Assembly: GCA_964243435.1 (NCBI GenBank)
Contig: CAXTFM010000006.1
Span: 1-58,346, forward strand
DNA length: 58,346 bases
Direction of reading: 5' to 3'
Origin: RH-AL1 sp964243435
Lineage (GTDB): Bacteria > Pseudomonadota > Alphaproteobacteria > Rhizobiales > Beijerinckiaceae
The position numbers and the translations under genes are program-made. Shown here piece by piece: positions 1-7,852 of this stretch (position 1 is the first letter of the stretch; each line of letters opens with the position of its first letter). Under the pieces are notes generated by a model. That model had not been told where the DNA came from and ran no database searches. It worked only from the letters and a program-made list of their open reading frames with translations.

Positions 1-52
1 GAACAGGCGCGTACCCGTCAAGCCAAAGATACTCAAGCTTGTATTTCGTCAT
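1..52 (-). CDS. glnII: glutamine synthetase II (GlnII), 5' end only
   Basis: Only the first 17 codons lie in the window; the gene runs off the left edge. The reading MTKYKLEYLWLDGYAPV is the characteristic amino terminus of rhizobial, eukaryotic-type glutamine synthetase II, which makes glutamine from glutamate, ammonia and ATP in the cytoplasm. A good ribosome binding site (GAGGGA) sits just upstream of the ATG at 52. The gene points away from glnA (type I synthetase), so the cell has two unrelated synthetases side by side. In rhizobia glnII is switched on by NtrC and sigma-54 under nitrogen limitation, and a matching promoter is visible about 70 bp upstream. The identification rests on few residues but the match is distinctive. 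Confidence 0.85.
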   Translation of the reverse strand, partial: MTKYKLEYLWLDGYAPV

Positions 53-122
53 GCGTGTCCCTCAATATGATTGATGGGCGTGATTGGGTCGCGGCCGGCC
101 TTGTGCGGCTGGTGCCAAGGGC

Positions 123-138
123 TGCACGTACCATGCCA
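123..138 (-). promoter_or_regulatory. sigma-54 (-24/-12) promoter of glnII
   Basis: On the minus strand the sequence TGGCATGGTACGTGCA matches the sigma-54 consensus (TGGCACG, four bases, TTGCA) at all but two informative positions, and the GG and GC doublets have the obligatory 10-bp spacing. Transcription would start near position 112, giving a leader of about 60 nt before the glnII ATG. Rhizobial glnII is known to be NtrC/sigma-54 dependent. No convincing NtrC site was found between here and glnA. Confidence 0.75.
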
Positions 139-274
139 TCAAACCCGTCCGGCCAGGCCGCGAATCCCGATAAGCTCAGGCCTTCTAAACGCGGCATCTC
201 CGCTCTATGAGCGTCTGCGATCCCCCCTGTCGCGGTCCCGAGACGGCCGCAACGACCCCGCGAGGAGACCGACC

Positions 275-1684
275 ATGAAAAGCGCAGCCGACGTGCTGAA
301 GTCGATCAAGGACAACGACATCAAATACGTCGACCTGCGCTTTACCGACATGCGCGGGAAGTGGCAGCACGTCACCTTCGACCAAAGCGTGATCGACGAG
401 GACATTTTCGCCGACGGCACCATGTTCGACGGCTCCTCCATCGCCGGCTGGAAGGCGATCAACGAGTCCGACATGATGCTGATGCCGGATCCGACCACGG
501 CGGCGATGGACCCTTTCTTCGCTGCGCCGACCCTGTCGATCGTGTGCGACGTACTCGAACCCGCCACCGGCGAGCCCTATGCGCGCGACCCCCGCAGCAT
601 CGCCCGCAAGGGCGAGGCCTACGCGGCGGCCTCTGGCATCGGCGACGCCGTGTATTTCGGGCCGGAAGCCGAGTTCTTCGTGTTCGACGACGTGCGCTAC
701 CGCACCGACCCCACCAACACCGGTTTCGTGCTCGACTCGACCGAGTTCCCGACGAACTCCGACACGCCGTACGAGGGCGGCAACCTCGGCCACCGCATCC
801 GCACCAAGGCCGGCTACTTCCCCGTGCCGCCGCAGGATCCCGGGCAGGACATGCGCGGCGAGATGCTGGCGGCGATGGCGGCGATGGGCTGCCGCGTCGA
901 GAAGCATCATCACGAGGTCGCCTCGGGCCAGCATGAACTCGGCCTGAGGTTCGGCCCGCTGACCCAGATGGCCGACCACCTCCAGGCTTACAAATACTGT
1001 GTCCAGCAGGTCGCCCAAAGCTACGGCAAGACCGCGACCTTCATGCCGAAGCCGATCTTCGGCGATAACGGCTCCGGCATGCACGTGCATCAATCCATCT
1101 GGAAGGATGGCAAGCCGCTGTTTGCCGGTGACAAGTATGCCGAGCTCTCGGACGAATGCCTGTGGTACATCGGCGGCATCATCAAGCACGCCAAGTCGCT
1201 CAACGCCTTCACCAATCCGACGACGAACTCGTACAAGCGACTCGTGCCGGGCTTCGAGGCGCCTGTGCTGCTGGCCTATTCCGCCCGCAACCGCTCGGCC
1301 TCGTGCCGCATCCCCTACACCACCAACCCGAAGGCCAAGCGCCTCGAGGTGCGCTTCCCCGACGCGACGGCCAACCCCTACCTCGCGTTCACCGCCATGC
1401 TGATGGCCGGCCTCGACGGCATCAAGAACAGGATCGATCCGGGGCAGGCCATGGACAAGGACCTTTACGATCTGCCGAAGGACGAGCTGGCCTCCATCCC
1501 GACGGTATGTTGCTCGCTGCGCGAGGCGCTGCATAGCCTTGAGGCAGACCATGCCTATCTGACGAGCGGCGGTGTGTTCACCGACGAGTTGATCGCGAGC
1601 TACGTTGCCTTGAAATCACTCGATGTCACGCGGTTGGAGATGACGCCGCATCCTGTCGAGTTCGACATGTATTATTCTTCCTGA
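275..1684 (+). CDS. glnA: type I glutamine synthetase GlnA
   Basis: Cytoplasmic dodecameric glutamine synthetase, 469 residues, the usual length for type I enzymes. The ATG at 275 is chosen because it follows GAGGAG at a normal distance and gives the standard amino terminus; the open frame extends further upstream without coding character. Landmarks include the substrate- and metal-binding motifs around the PEAEFF segment and the tyrosine in KDLYDLP (about residue 398) that GlnE adenylylates to turn the enzyme off. In many alphaproteobacteria glnB precedes glnA in an operon. Here the upstream neighbour is the divergent glnII instead, so glnA has its own promoter in the 220-bp gap. A hairpin follows the stop codon. 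Confidence 0.97.
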   Translation: MKSAADVLKSIKDNDIKYVDLRFTDMRGKWQHVTFDQSVIDEDIFADGTMFDGSSIAGWKAINESDMMLMPDPTTAAMDPFFAAPTLSIVCDVLEPATGEPYARDPRSIARKGEAYAAASGIGDAVYFGPEAEFFVFDDVRYRTDPTNTGFVLDSTEFPTNSDTPYEGGNLGHRIRTKAGYFPVPPQDPGQDMRGEMLAAMAAMGCRVEKHHHEVASGQHELGLRFGPLTQMADHLQAYKYCVQQVAQSYGKTATFMPKPIFGDNGSGMHVHQSIWKDGKPLFAGDKYAELSDECLWYIGGIIKHAKSLNAFTNPTTNSYKRLVPGFEAPVLLAYSARNRSASCRIPYTTNPKAKRLEVRFPDATANPYLAFTAMLMAGLDGIKNRIDPGQAMDKDLYDLPKDELASIPTVCCSLREALHSLEADHAYLTSGGVFTDELIASYVALKSLDVTRLEMTPHPVEFDMYYSS

Positions 1685-1715
1685 CGGTGCGGCGGCGCGC
1701 GATCCGGCCGTACCG

Positions 1716-1740
1716 GCCCTGCCTTGATCGGAGGCAGGGC
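1716..1740 (+). terminator. hairpin after glnA
   Basis: An 8-bp perfect stem, GCCCTGCC with GGCAGGGC, encloses a 9-nt loop 31 nt after the glnA stop. No T-run follows, so it may act as a bidirectional pause or 3'-end stabiliser between glnA and the convergent glycosyltransferase gene. Confidence 0.4.
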
Positions 1741-1772
1741 GAATGCCGCGGGAACAGGCTGCGGGCGTTCCG

Positions 1773-3068
1773 CTACGGCCCGGCGTGGCGCGGCGTCCAG
1801 GTGCGCGCTGCGCCGTCATCCCGCAGGGAGCGCACGGCCGCCGTGCCGAGCATGGCGCGATAGGTGTCGAGGATGCGTCCGACGTGGCGCTCGAGGGTCG
1901 GCGGCGCCGCCCAGTACGCCGCATAAGCGTTGCGCGACATGGCGACGACGCGCTCGTCGTCGCGCAGGGCCGCGAGAGCACGCGCGAGGTCGTCGACATC
2001 GGCGCTGCGGAACCACAATCCCGTCACGCCGTCCTCGACCTCCTCGCGTCCGGCGCAGGCGTCGCTGACCACGACGGGAACGCCGAGCGCCTTGGCTTCC
2101 AGCACGGTCAAGGGCTGTCCCTCGTACCAAAACGATGGGAACACCAATGCGCGCGCCGCGCGCATTGCGGCCTGCACCCCGGCGGCGTCCTGCCAGCCGA
2201 GCAGGCGTGCTTCCGGGTAGCGGGCGGCGAGCTCACCGGCGAGCGGCCCGTCCCCGACGAACACCGGACGAAGACCGACCCTGCCGGCGGCCTCGGCAAA
2301 GAGCGCGGCGCCCTTTTCCGGCGACAAGCGTCCGACGAAGATGACATCGCCCGTCGTCGGATCCGGCTTCGGACCAAGGTCCGGCACGCTGATCGGGTTG
2401 TCGATCCGGTGCAGCCGCACGTCCGCGGGCAGCAGCGGTGTCACGATCGCCTCCTGGAAGCCCGAAATCGCGACATAGTCGGAAAACACCTCCGGGAGCC
2501 GCGCAAGGTGCGTGGCCGCGGTCAGCCTGACGTTGCGCCACAGCTTGCGGGCGTAATTGCGCGAATCGCAATTCGTCGCCCAGCACGCGCCGGAAAGCGG
2601 CGCCAACCCGCACACGTGGTGGTGCTTGTAGTTGTAGAAGCCGCCGTTGGGGCAGAACTGGAAGTACTCGTGGATGGTGTAGATCGCCGGCAGGCCGGAC
2701 CTGGCGATCGGGCCGGCGATCGATGGCGACAGCGCCTTGGCCCAGCCATGGACGTGGACGATCGTGCTGTCGCGCGGCAACCCGTCGAGCAGTGCGCCGA
2801 GGGCGCGGGCGGCGGGCCGGTTCCAGATGCCCTGCACGGCGGCGCCCACCCTGGACGGATTGCCGACGAGGTCGTGCTGGTCGAGGCAGATCGTCTCGAT
2901 GCCGGCGTCGCTGAGACGCGGTGACACCGGCCCGGCGGCGGCGAAGACGATCGGGCGGTGCCCCGCGCGTCGCAAGCCGACGGCGCTGTCGAACGCAACC
3001 TTGGCCTGGCCGCCGGTGATGGACGCGTGGTCGAAACAGATGACGACGGTGAGCGCCGAATCGGCCAT
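1773..3068 (-). CDS. GT4-family glycosyltransferase (GT-B fold)
   Basis: A 431-residue glycosyltransferase of the GT4 type. The amino-terminal half carries the acceptor-side Rossmann domain, with GGQAKVAF near the start and the histidine-rich HVHGW and TIHEYF segments. The carboxy-terminal half has the nucleotide-sugar domain, opening with FVGRLSPEKG and including the EX7E motif in EGQPLTVLEAKALG. No signal peptide or membrane segment is visible, so it should act at the cytoplasmic face. Sugar donor and acceptor cannot be read from the sequence. It stands alone, convergent with glnA and divergent from parE, without other polysaccharide genes close by. A role in modifying an envelope glycan is inference only. 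Confidence 0.85.
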   Translation of the reverse strand: MADSALTVVICFDHASITGGQAKVAFDSAVGLRRAGHRPIVFAAAGPVSPRLSDAGIETICLDQHDLVGNPSRVGAAVQGIWNRPAARALGALLDGLPRDSTIVHVHGWAKALSPSIAGPIARSGLPAIYTIHEYFQFCPNGGFYNYKHHHVCGLAPLSGACWATNCDSRNYARKLWRNVRLTAATHLARLPEVFSDYVAISGFQEAIVTPLLPADVRLHRIDNPISVPDLGPKPDPTTGDVIFVGRLSPEKGAALFAEAAGRVGLRPVFVGDGPLAGELAARYPEARLLGWQDAAGVQAAMRAARALVFPSFWYEGQPLTVLEAKALGVPVVVSDACAGREEVEDGVTGLWFRSADVDDLARALAALRDDERVVAMSRNAYAAYWAAPPTLERHVGRILDTYRAMLGTAAVRSLRDDGAARTWTPRHAGP

Positions 3069-3219
3069 CGTGGTGCGCCTGACGCTTCCGTTGCGGTGCC
3101 GGCAGGCTAGCGTCCGGCCGTTAACGTGCGGTAAGTGGCGCCGGCGGTGTTTTCTTTATGTTCCGCTTTGCCCGGCATTAGTCTATGCTGGTCGGATCCT
3201 TCGGAGATCGACTCGCGAC

Positions 3220-5256
3220 ATGGCCAACACGCGCGATTTGCTCGGGGCGGCGGCACGTAAGCTGCCACCGACGAAAGCTGCGCCCGTCGCCCCGCGCCCG
3301 TCACGCCCCGCCGCTGCGGCGGAGATCGCCTACGATGCCGCATCCATCGAGGTCCTCGAAGGGCTCGAGCCGGTGCGTCGGCGCCCCGGCATGTACATCG
3401 GCGGTACGGACGAGAACGCGCTGCATCATCTCTTCGCGGAGGTGATCGACAATTCAATGGACGAAGCGGTTGCGGGGCACGCCACATTCATCGACGTCAC
3501 GTTCGACGACGAGGGCTTCGTCACCGTTGCCGACAACGGGCGCGGCATGCCGGTCGAGCCGCATCCGAAGTTTCCGCGCAAGTCCACCGTCGAGGTCATC
3601 ATGACGGTTCTGCACGCCGGCGGGAAGTTCGATTCCGGCGCCTACCAGACGTCGGGCGGCCTGCATGGCGTCGGTGTGTCCGTCGTCAACGCGCTGTCCG
3701 AAAGCCTCGAGGTGGAGGTCGCCCGCGGTCAGACGCTGTATCGGCAGACCTTCTCGCGCGGGCTGCCGACGAGCGGCCTCGCCACGGTCGGCAAGGTGCT
3801 GAACCGTCGCGGCACCCGGCTGCGCTTCAGGCCGGATCCGCAAATCTTCGGCGAGGGAGCCGGCTTCAGGGCGGCGCGCCTTTTCAAGATGTCGCGGGCC
3901 AAGGCCTACCTGTTCGGCGGCGTTGAGATCCGTTGGCACCATACCGCCGCGAACGCCGAGGCGGGGACGCCGCGCGAGGCCACCTTCCATTTCCCCGGCG
4001 GTCTCAAGGACTATCTCGCGCAGGAGGTCAGCGGCAGGACGCTGGTCGCCGATCAGGTGTTCACCGGCAAGGTCACCAAACCCGGCGGCCACGGCTCGCT
4101 GGAATGGGCGGTGGTGTGGCTCGCCGAGGATGACGGCTTCGTGCATTCCTATTGCAACATCATCCCTACGCCGGATGGCGGGACGCACGAGGTCGGGCTG
4201 CGCGCCGCGTTGCTGCGTGGATTGCGCGACCACGCCGAACGCATCGGGCAGGCCAAACGCGCAGCCGTGATGACCGCCGACGACGTCATGGTTTCCTGCG
4301 CGGCCCTCCTCTCGGTGTTCATCAGGGAACCGGAGTTCCAGGGGCAGAACAAGGGCCGGCTGATGACGGCGGAAGCGTCGCGCATCGTCGAATCGACCTT
4401 GCGCGATGCGTTCGACCATTGGCTCGCGAGCTTCCCGTCTCAGGCCGTCCGTCTCCTCGACTGGTCCGTCGAGCGCGCCGAGGAGCGGCTGCGCCGGCGG
4501 GCGGAAAAGGACGTGGCGCGCAAGACGGCGACGCGCAAGCTTCGCCTGCCGGGCAAGCTCGCCGACTGCACCAACACGGGGGCGCAGGGATCCGAGCTGT
4601 TCATCGTCGAGGGCGATTCGGCCGGCGGCTCGGCCAAGCAGGCTCGCGACCGCGCAAGCCAGGCGGTGCTGCCCCTGCGCGGCAAGATCCTCAACGTCGC
4701 CAATGCCACGCGCGACAAGCTTGCCCAGAACCAGCAACTGGCCGACCTCGTCCAGGCGCTCGGCTGCGGCACCGGCGCGCGCTACCAGCAGGGCGAGCTG
4801 CGCTACGACAAGATCATCATCATGACGGACGCCGACGTCGACGGCGCCCACATCGCGTCGCTGCTCATCACCTTCTTCTACCGAGAGGTGCCGCGACTGA
4901 TCGACAACGGCCACCTTTACCTCGCCGTGCCCCCGCTGTACCGGCTGACCCAGGGCGCGACGCACGTCTACGCCCGCGATGACCGGCACCGCGACGACCT
5001 CATTCGCCGCGTGCTGACCGGTCGGGGCAAGGTCGAAACGAGCCGCTTCAAGGGTCTCGGCGAGATGCTGCCGGCGCAGCTCAAGGAAACCACCATGGAC
5101 CCGCGCCGCCGCAACCTGCTGCGCGTCACCGTCGTGGAGGACGACAGGCAGCGCGCCGCCGACAGCGTGGAACGCCTGATGGGCAATCGCGCCGACGCCC
5201 GCTTCGCCTTCATCCAGGAGCGTGCCGCCTTCGCCGTCGAGCTGGTCGACGTCTAG
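3220..5256 (+). CDS. parE: DNA topoisomerase IV subunit B (ParE)
   Basis: ATPase subunit of topoisomerase IV, which decatenates daughter chromosomes together with ParC. The 678-residue protein has the GHKL ATPase domain (EVIDNSMDEA near residue 74, with the magnesium-binding Asn), the transducer domain, and the TOPRIM domain with EGDSAGGSA at about residue 464 and DADVDGAH near 540. The start at 3220 is chosen because it lies just before the conserved region; the frame stays open for several hundred bases upstream inside the opposite glycosyltransferase gene, which is not coding here. The EGLEPVRRRPGMYIGG segment distinguishes it as a gyrB/parE homologue, and its length without the GyrB insertion favours ParE. 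Confidence 0.95.
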   Translation: MANTRDLLGAAARKLPPTKAAPVAPRPSRPAAAAEIAYDAASIEVLEGLEPVRRRPGMYIGGTDENALHHLFAEVIDNSMDEAVAGHATFIDVTFDDEGFVTVADNGRGMPVEPHPKFPRKSTVEVIMTVLHAGGKFDSGAYQTSGGLHGVGVSVVNALSESLEVEVARGQTLYRQTFSRGLPTSGLATVGKVLNRRGTRLRFRPDPQIFGEGAGFRAARLFKMSRAKAYLFGGVEIRWHHTAANAEAGTPREATFHFPGGLKDYLAQEVSGRTLVADQVFTGKVTKPGGHGSLEWAVVWLAEDDGFVHSYCNIIPTPDGGTHEVGLRAALLRGLRDHAERIGQAKRAAVMTADDVMVSCAALLSVFIREPEFQGQNKGRLMTAEASRIVESTLRDAFDHWLASFPSQAVRLLDWSVERAEERLRRRAEKDVARKTATRKLRLPGKLADCTNTGAQGSELFIVEGDSAGGSAKQARDRASQAVLPLRGKILNVANATRDKLAQNQQLADLVQALGCGTGARYQQGELRYDKIIIMTDADVDGAHIASLLITFFYREVPRLIDNGHLYLAVPPLYRLTQGATHVYARDDRHRDDLIRRVLTGRGKVETSRFKGLGEMLPAQLKETTMDPRRRNLLRVTVVEDDRQRAADSVERLMGNRADARFAFIQERAAFAVELVDV

Positions 5257-5348
5257 GCTGAAATCAAGTCCGGCCGGGCAATCCTCAATCCTTTGTTCAC
5301 CGCGCCTGTCCACATTCCGCAGCTGTGATGCGTTGGTGAGGTGCGGTG

Positions 5349-5621
5349 ATGGCGCTGGAGTTTGCTCGTTTCGTCCGGGATCGGCGCGGGACGACCTTCG
5401 AGGGGATCGCGCTGTCGGTCGCGGTCATCGCCGTCGCCTTCGTCGCGTCGGCCGACATGCTCGACTACCTCGTGAAGAAGCACTCCGAACCCGCGACCCC
5501 TGCCGCCCTCGCCTCGGTGGGCGCTGCGCCGGCGGCGAGCCTCGACATGTCGCCGACCGCATCCCTGCCGCGGCTGGTGTCGCGTTCGGTGCTCGACCCC
5601 TGCACGGGCATCGTCAAGTAG
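5349..5621 (+). CDS. small membrane protein, Flp-pilin-like amino terminus
   Basis: A 90-residue protein preceded by a reasonable ribosome binding site (GTGAGG). It begins with a basic stretch (FVRDRRG), then a hydrophobic helix (IALSVAVIAVAFVA) and an Ala/Pro-rich tail ending in a single cysteine-containing segment. The order 'short basic head, G-T-x-x-E-x, hydrophobic helix' resembles Flp/TadE-type pilins, where Glu follows the prepilin peptidase site, but no tad genes are nearby. A GTG three bases upstream is an alternative start. Its end overlaps the convergent acetyltransferase by 8 nt. No confident family assignment is possible. Confidence 0.55.
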   Translation: MALEFARFVRDRRGTTFEGIALSVAVIAVAFVASADMLDYLVKKHSEPATPAALASVGAAPAASLDMSPTASLPRLVSRSVLDPCTGIVK

Positions 5622-6132
5622 CGGGATCGTAGCCGTCCCCGTCGCCGAGCGCGCGCTGCATCAGCACGACATCGAGCCAGCGCGCGTGCTTCCAACCCGT
5701 CGAGGCGAGCACGCCGATATGGGCGAAGCCCGCAGTCGCGTGGAGGCGGATCGAGCCGGCGTTGGCGCTGTCGCCGATCACCGCGACCATCTGCCGGAAG
5801 CCGCGTGCGGTCGCATCCTCGACGATGGCGTCGAGCAGTGCGCGGCCGATCCCCTTGCCGCGCTGGTCGTGCCGCACGTAGATCGAGTCCTCGACCGTGA
5901 AGCGATAGGCCGATCGCTCCCTGTAGGCGCCGGCATAGGCGTAACCGAGGATCCCGCTTGGCGGCCCGGCGACGAGGTAGGGAAAACCGCCACCGGTCAG
6001 GCGCGCGAAGCGCGACAGCATCTCGGCGGCATCGGGCGCTTCCGTTTCGAAGGTCGCCGTGCCGGTGGCGACCGCATGGGCGTAGATGGCCGTGATGGCG
6101 TCGACGTCGCGCGGCTCGGCCGGGCGGATCAC
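5614..6132 (-). CDS. GNAT-family N-acetyltransferase, phosphinothricin-acetyltransferase-like
   Basis: Acetyl-CoA-dependent N-acetyltransferase of about 172 residues. The start is the GTG at 6132, one base after the stop of the DUF2155 gene; it gives the typical opening VIRPAEPRDVDAITAIYAHAV. The pyrophosphate-binding loop is RGKGIGRALL, and the following NAGSIRLHATAGF segment is the standard motif B region. The overall pattern (TFETEAP, FPYLVA, YAYAGAYRERSAYRFTVEDS) is that of the phosphinothricin acetyltransferase/YncA branch, whose members acetylate phosphinothricin, methionine sulfoximine or related compounds. The true substrate here is unknown. No strong ribosome binding site precedes the GTG, so translation is probably coupled to the upstream gene. 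Confidence 0.85.
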   Translation of the reverse strand: MIRPAEPRDVDAITAIYAHAVATGTATFETEAPDAAEMLSRFARLTGGGFPYLVAGPPSGILGYAYAGAYRERSAYRFTVEDSIYVRHDQRGKGIGRALLDAIVEDATARGFRQMVAVIGDSANAGSIRLHATAGFAHIGVLASTGWKHARWLDVVLMQRALGDGDGYDPAT

Positions 6133-6133
6133 G

Positions 6134-6769
6134 TCAGTAGAAGCCGCCGGGGTCGCGGCCGCCGGCGGCATCCGGGTAGAAGCTGCGCGCCGGTGGTCCG
6201 CGCCGCGGGTCACGGGATTGATCGTCGAAGGGCGGCGGTCCGTCGAAGCCGTCGTCGGGCTGCGGCTGGCGGCGCTTGGCGACGCGGGCGGTGTCCTCGG
6301 CGCGGCGCTTCTTTTCCGGCTTCGCCGGCTGGTTCGCGTTGGGCGGCGGGGTCGCGGGAGCCGCATCGGCGGTCTCCGCCGGCGCCTTCTGCACCTCGGT
6401 GCCGCCTTTGCAGTCGGTCAGCCACACGTCGTAGACGGGATGCTCGATGCTGTTGAGGCCTGGGCTCGCGGCGAACATCCAGCCGGAAAAGATGCGTTTG
6501 TACTGCTTCTTGGCGTCGATCTCGTCGACCTCGGCGAAGGTGGTGGTCTGCGGCGCCTCCGTCGCCGGCCGCGTGTAACAGGCGCGCTCGGTGATCTGCA
6601 GCGAGCCGAACTGTACGGTTTCGTTCGTCGCGACCTCGAAGGAGATGATGCGGCCGGTGATCTTGTCGAGGCCGGAGAACACCGCGGTCGGGTGGGTGAT
6701 ACGGTCGGCGCGCGCCTGCGCGACCGGCAAAACCGCCAGTGCGACGATGGGGGCGAGGAGGTACTTCAT
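6134..6769 (-). CDS. DUF2155 domain secreted protein
   Basis: A 211-residue protein starting with a signal peptide (MKYLLAPIVALAVLPVAQA). The ATG at 6769 is chosen because GGAAGG precedes it and the signal sequence begins there. The central region (TGRIISFEVATNETVQFGSL, CYTRP, SGWMFAASPGLNSIEHPVYDVWLTDC) is the DUF2155 domain, a conserved alphaproteobacterial periplasmic family without a known activity. The last 70 residues are Pro/Lys/Arg/Asp-rich and probably disordered. It is translationally coupled to the downstream acetyltransferase (one base between stop and GTG). Confidence 0.85.
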   Translation of the reverse strand: MKYLLAPIVALAVLPVAQARADRITHPTAVFSGLDKITGRIISFEVATNETVQFGSLQITERACYTRPATEAPQTTTFAEVDEIDAKKQYKRIFSGWMFAASPGLNSIEHPVYDVWLTDCKGGTEVQKAPAETADAAPATPPPNANQPAKPEKKRRAEDTARVAKRRQPQPDDGFDGPPPFDDQSRDPRRGPPARSFYPDAAGGRDPGGFY

Positions 6770-6848
6770 CCGACCTTCCGGACGGCCGTGGGCCGCGCTG
6801 CACGAGGGAGCGCCGCCCACCCACCACGAAAGTCCGGCCGGAATGGGG

Positions 6849-7664
6849 CTATTCTGCCGGCGTGGCCGTCGCCCGCGCGGCGCCGCGGCGCGGCTCGATC
6901 TGGTCCCAGCGCGTGCCGAACACCGTGTCGCACACGCCGGGACTGCCGAAACCGTCGGAAAAGCTGACGTTGCCGCGCGCGTGGTGCTCGCCGTGGGAAT
7001 GGCTGGTGATGAGCGCGCCGATCACCTTGATGAAACGCGGGGTGTGCGCCGCGATGCGCTCCCTCGGCAGCAGCGCGGCGAGATCGTAACCGGAATGCTC
7101 GTATACGCCGCCAACGGCCCCGAGGCCGGCGATCATGGAATGGAACAGGATGTCCGATCCGCCGCCGCCGATCAGCGCGAGCGGCAGGAGGTAGGGCAAC
7201 ACGATTTCCAGGAAGAAGTCCGGCCAGCTCATGTAGCAGGCGCTGATGCCCTTGCTCGCGCCGGTCGAATGATGGACCGAGTGCTTCAGCGTGCGCATCA
7301 GGCTCGGGCGGTGCAGCAGGTAGCGATGGGTCGCGTACTGTACGACGTCGTGGCCGATGCCCATCACCACGAGGCTCGCGACGAAGCGCCAGAGCGGCAG
7401 ATGCGCCTCGCCGGTGAAGCACAGGCCTGCCGCCTGCATCGCCACCATGCAGGGCAGAAGCACGAACACTTGGTTCGCCAGCACGCGCGGCATGAGCTGG
7501 CGATACGACTTGCGATCGATGTCGCGCACCTTGGCGCGGCGCAGCAGGCGATGGCGGTCGCAGTGTTCGAAGGCGTAGCCGACGGCGTGGAACACGACCA
7601 TCTGCAGCGCCCAGACGTAGACGGAGAGCGGCAGCCACCAGGGGAGAACGGACGACATCATCAT
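6849..7664 (-). CDS. sterol desaturase / fatty acid hydroxylase superfamily protein
   Basis: Integral membrane di-iron oxygenase of 271 residues. It carries the three histidine clusters that bind the iron pair: HDVVQYATHR, HSVHH and HSHGEHH, embedded between several hydrophobic segments. Members of this superfamily hydroxylate or desaturate sterols, fatty acids, sphingolipids or carotenoids at the membrane. The substrate cannot be assigned here because there is no sterol, hopanoid or carotenoid gene in the window. Three ATG codons in a row mark the start, preceded by GAGG. A perfect 14-bp palindrome (7674-7687) lies just upstream of the start. Confidence 0.85.
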   Translation of the reverse strand: MMMSSVLPWWLPLSVYVWALQMVVFHAVGYAFEHCDRHRLLRRAKVRDIDRKSYRQLMPRVLANQVFVLLPCMVAMQAAGLCFTGEAHLPLWRFVASLVVMGIGHDVVQYATHRYLLHRPSLMRTLKHSVHHSTGASKGISACYMSWPDFFLEIVLPYLLPLALIGGGGSDILFHSMIAGLGAVGGVYEHSGYDLAALLPRERIAAHTPRFIKVIGALITSHSHGEHHARGNVSFSDGFGSPGVCDTVFGTRWDQIEPRRGAARATATPAE

Positions 7665-7822
7665 GAAACCTCGGCCCGCCGGCGGGCAGGCGTGCTTAAC
7701 GACAGCGCGATGCGCTTGCTGAAAAGCCCCGCGCCCGGCCTCGTTGCATGTGCACTGAGGCAGGCTCGTGACGGACGCGACGATACAGCGTAGGTGAGCG
7801 CGGGCAAAACACAGACTGTTAC

Positions 7823-7834
7823 GTTTCGCGAAAC
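7823..7834. promoter_or_regulatory. 12-bp perfect palindrome upstream of pyrE
   Basis: GTTTCGCGAAAC reads the same on both strands and ends 18 bp before the pyrE ATG. It occupies the place where a ribosome binding site or operator would be expected. No known regulator is assigned. Confidence 0.3.
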
Positions 7835-7852
7835 CCGAGAACGGTTCCAGCC

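Noticed and set aside
102..117. Second sigma-54-like element (TGGCAC with a weak -12)
   Set aside because: The -24 half is perfect but the -12 doublet reads AC rather than GC at the fixed spacing; the element at 123-138 is much better.
185..1552. Long open frame on the minus strand across glnA
   Set aside because: High-GC shadow of a well-identified gene: its translation is Arg/Val/Gly-rich, with no domain or ribosome binding site. Similar antisense frames across parE, the lytic transglycosylase, the YfhO-type gene and others were set aside for the same reason.
2737..3219. Possible long amino-terminal extension of ParE
   Set aside because: The frame is open, but it overlaps the opposite glycosyltransferase gene, is not conserved-looking, and ATG 3220 gives the normal ParE length.
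7674..7687. 14-bp perfect palindrome GCCCGCC/GGCGGGC before the sterol-desaturase-type gene
   Set aside because: No loop for a hairpin and such GC-only palindromes are frequent in this composition; not enough to call an operator.
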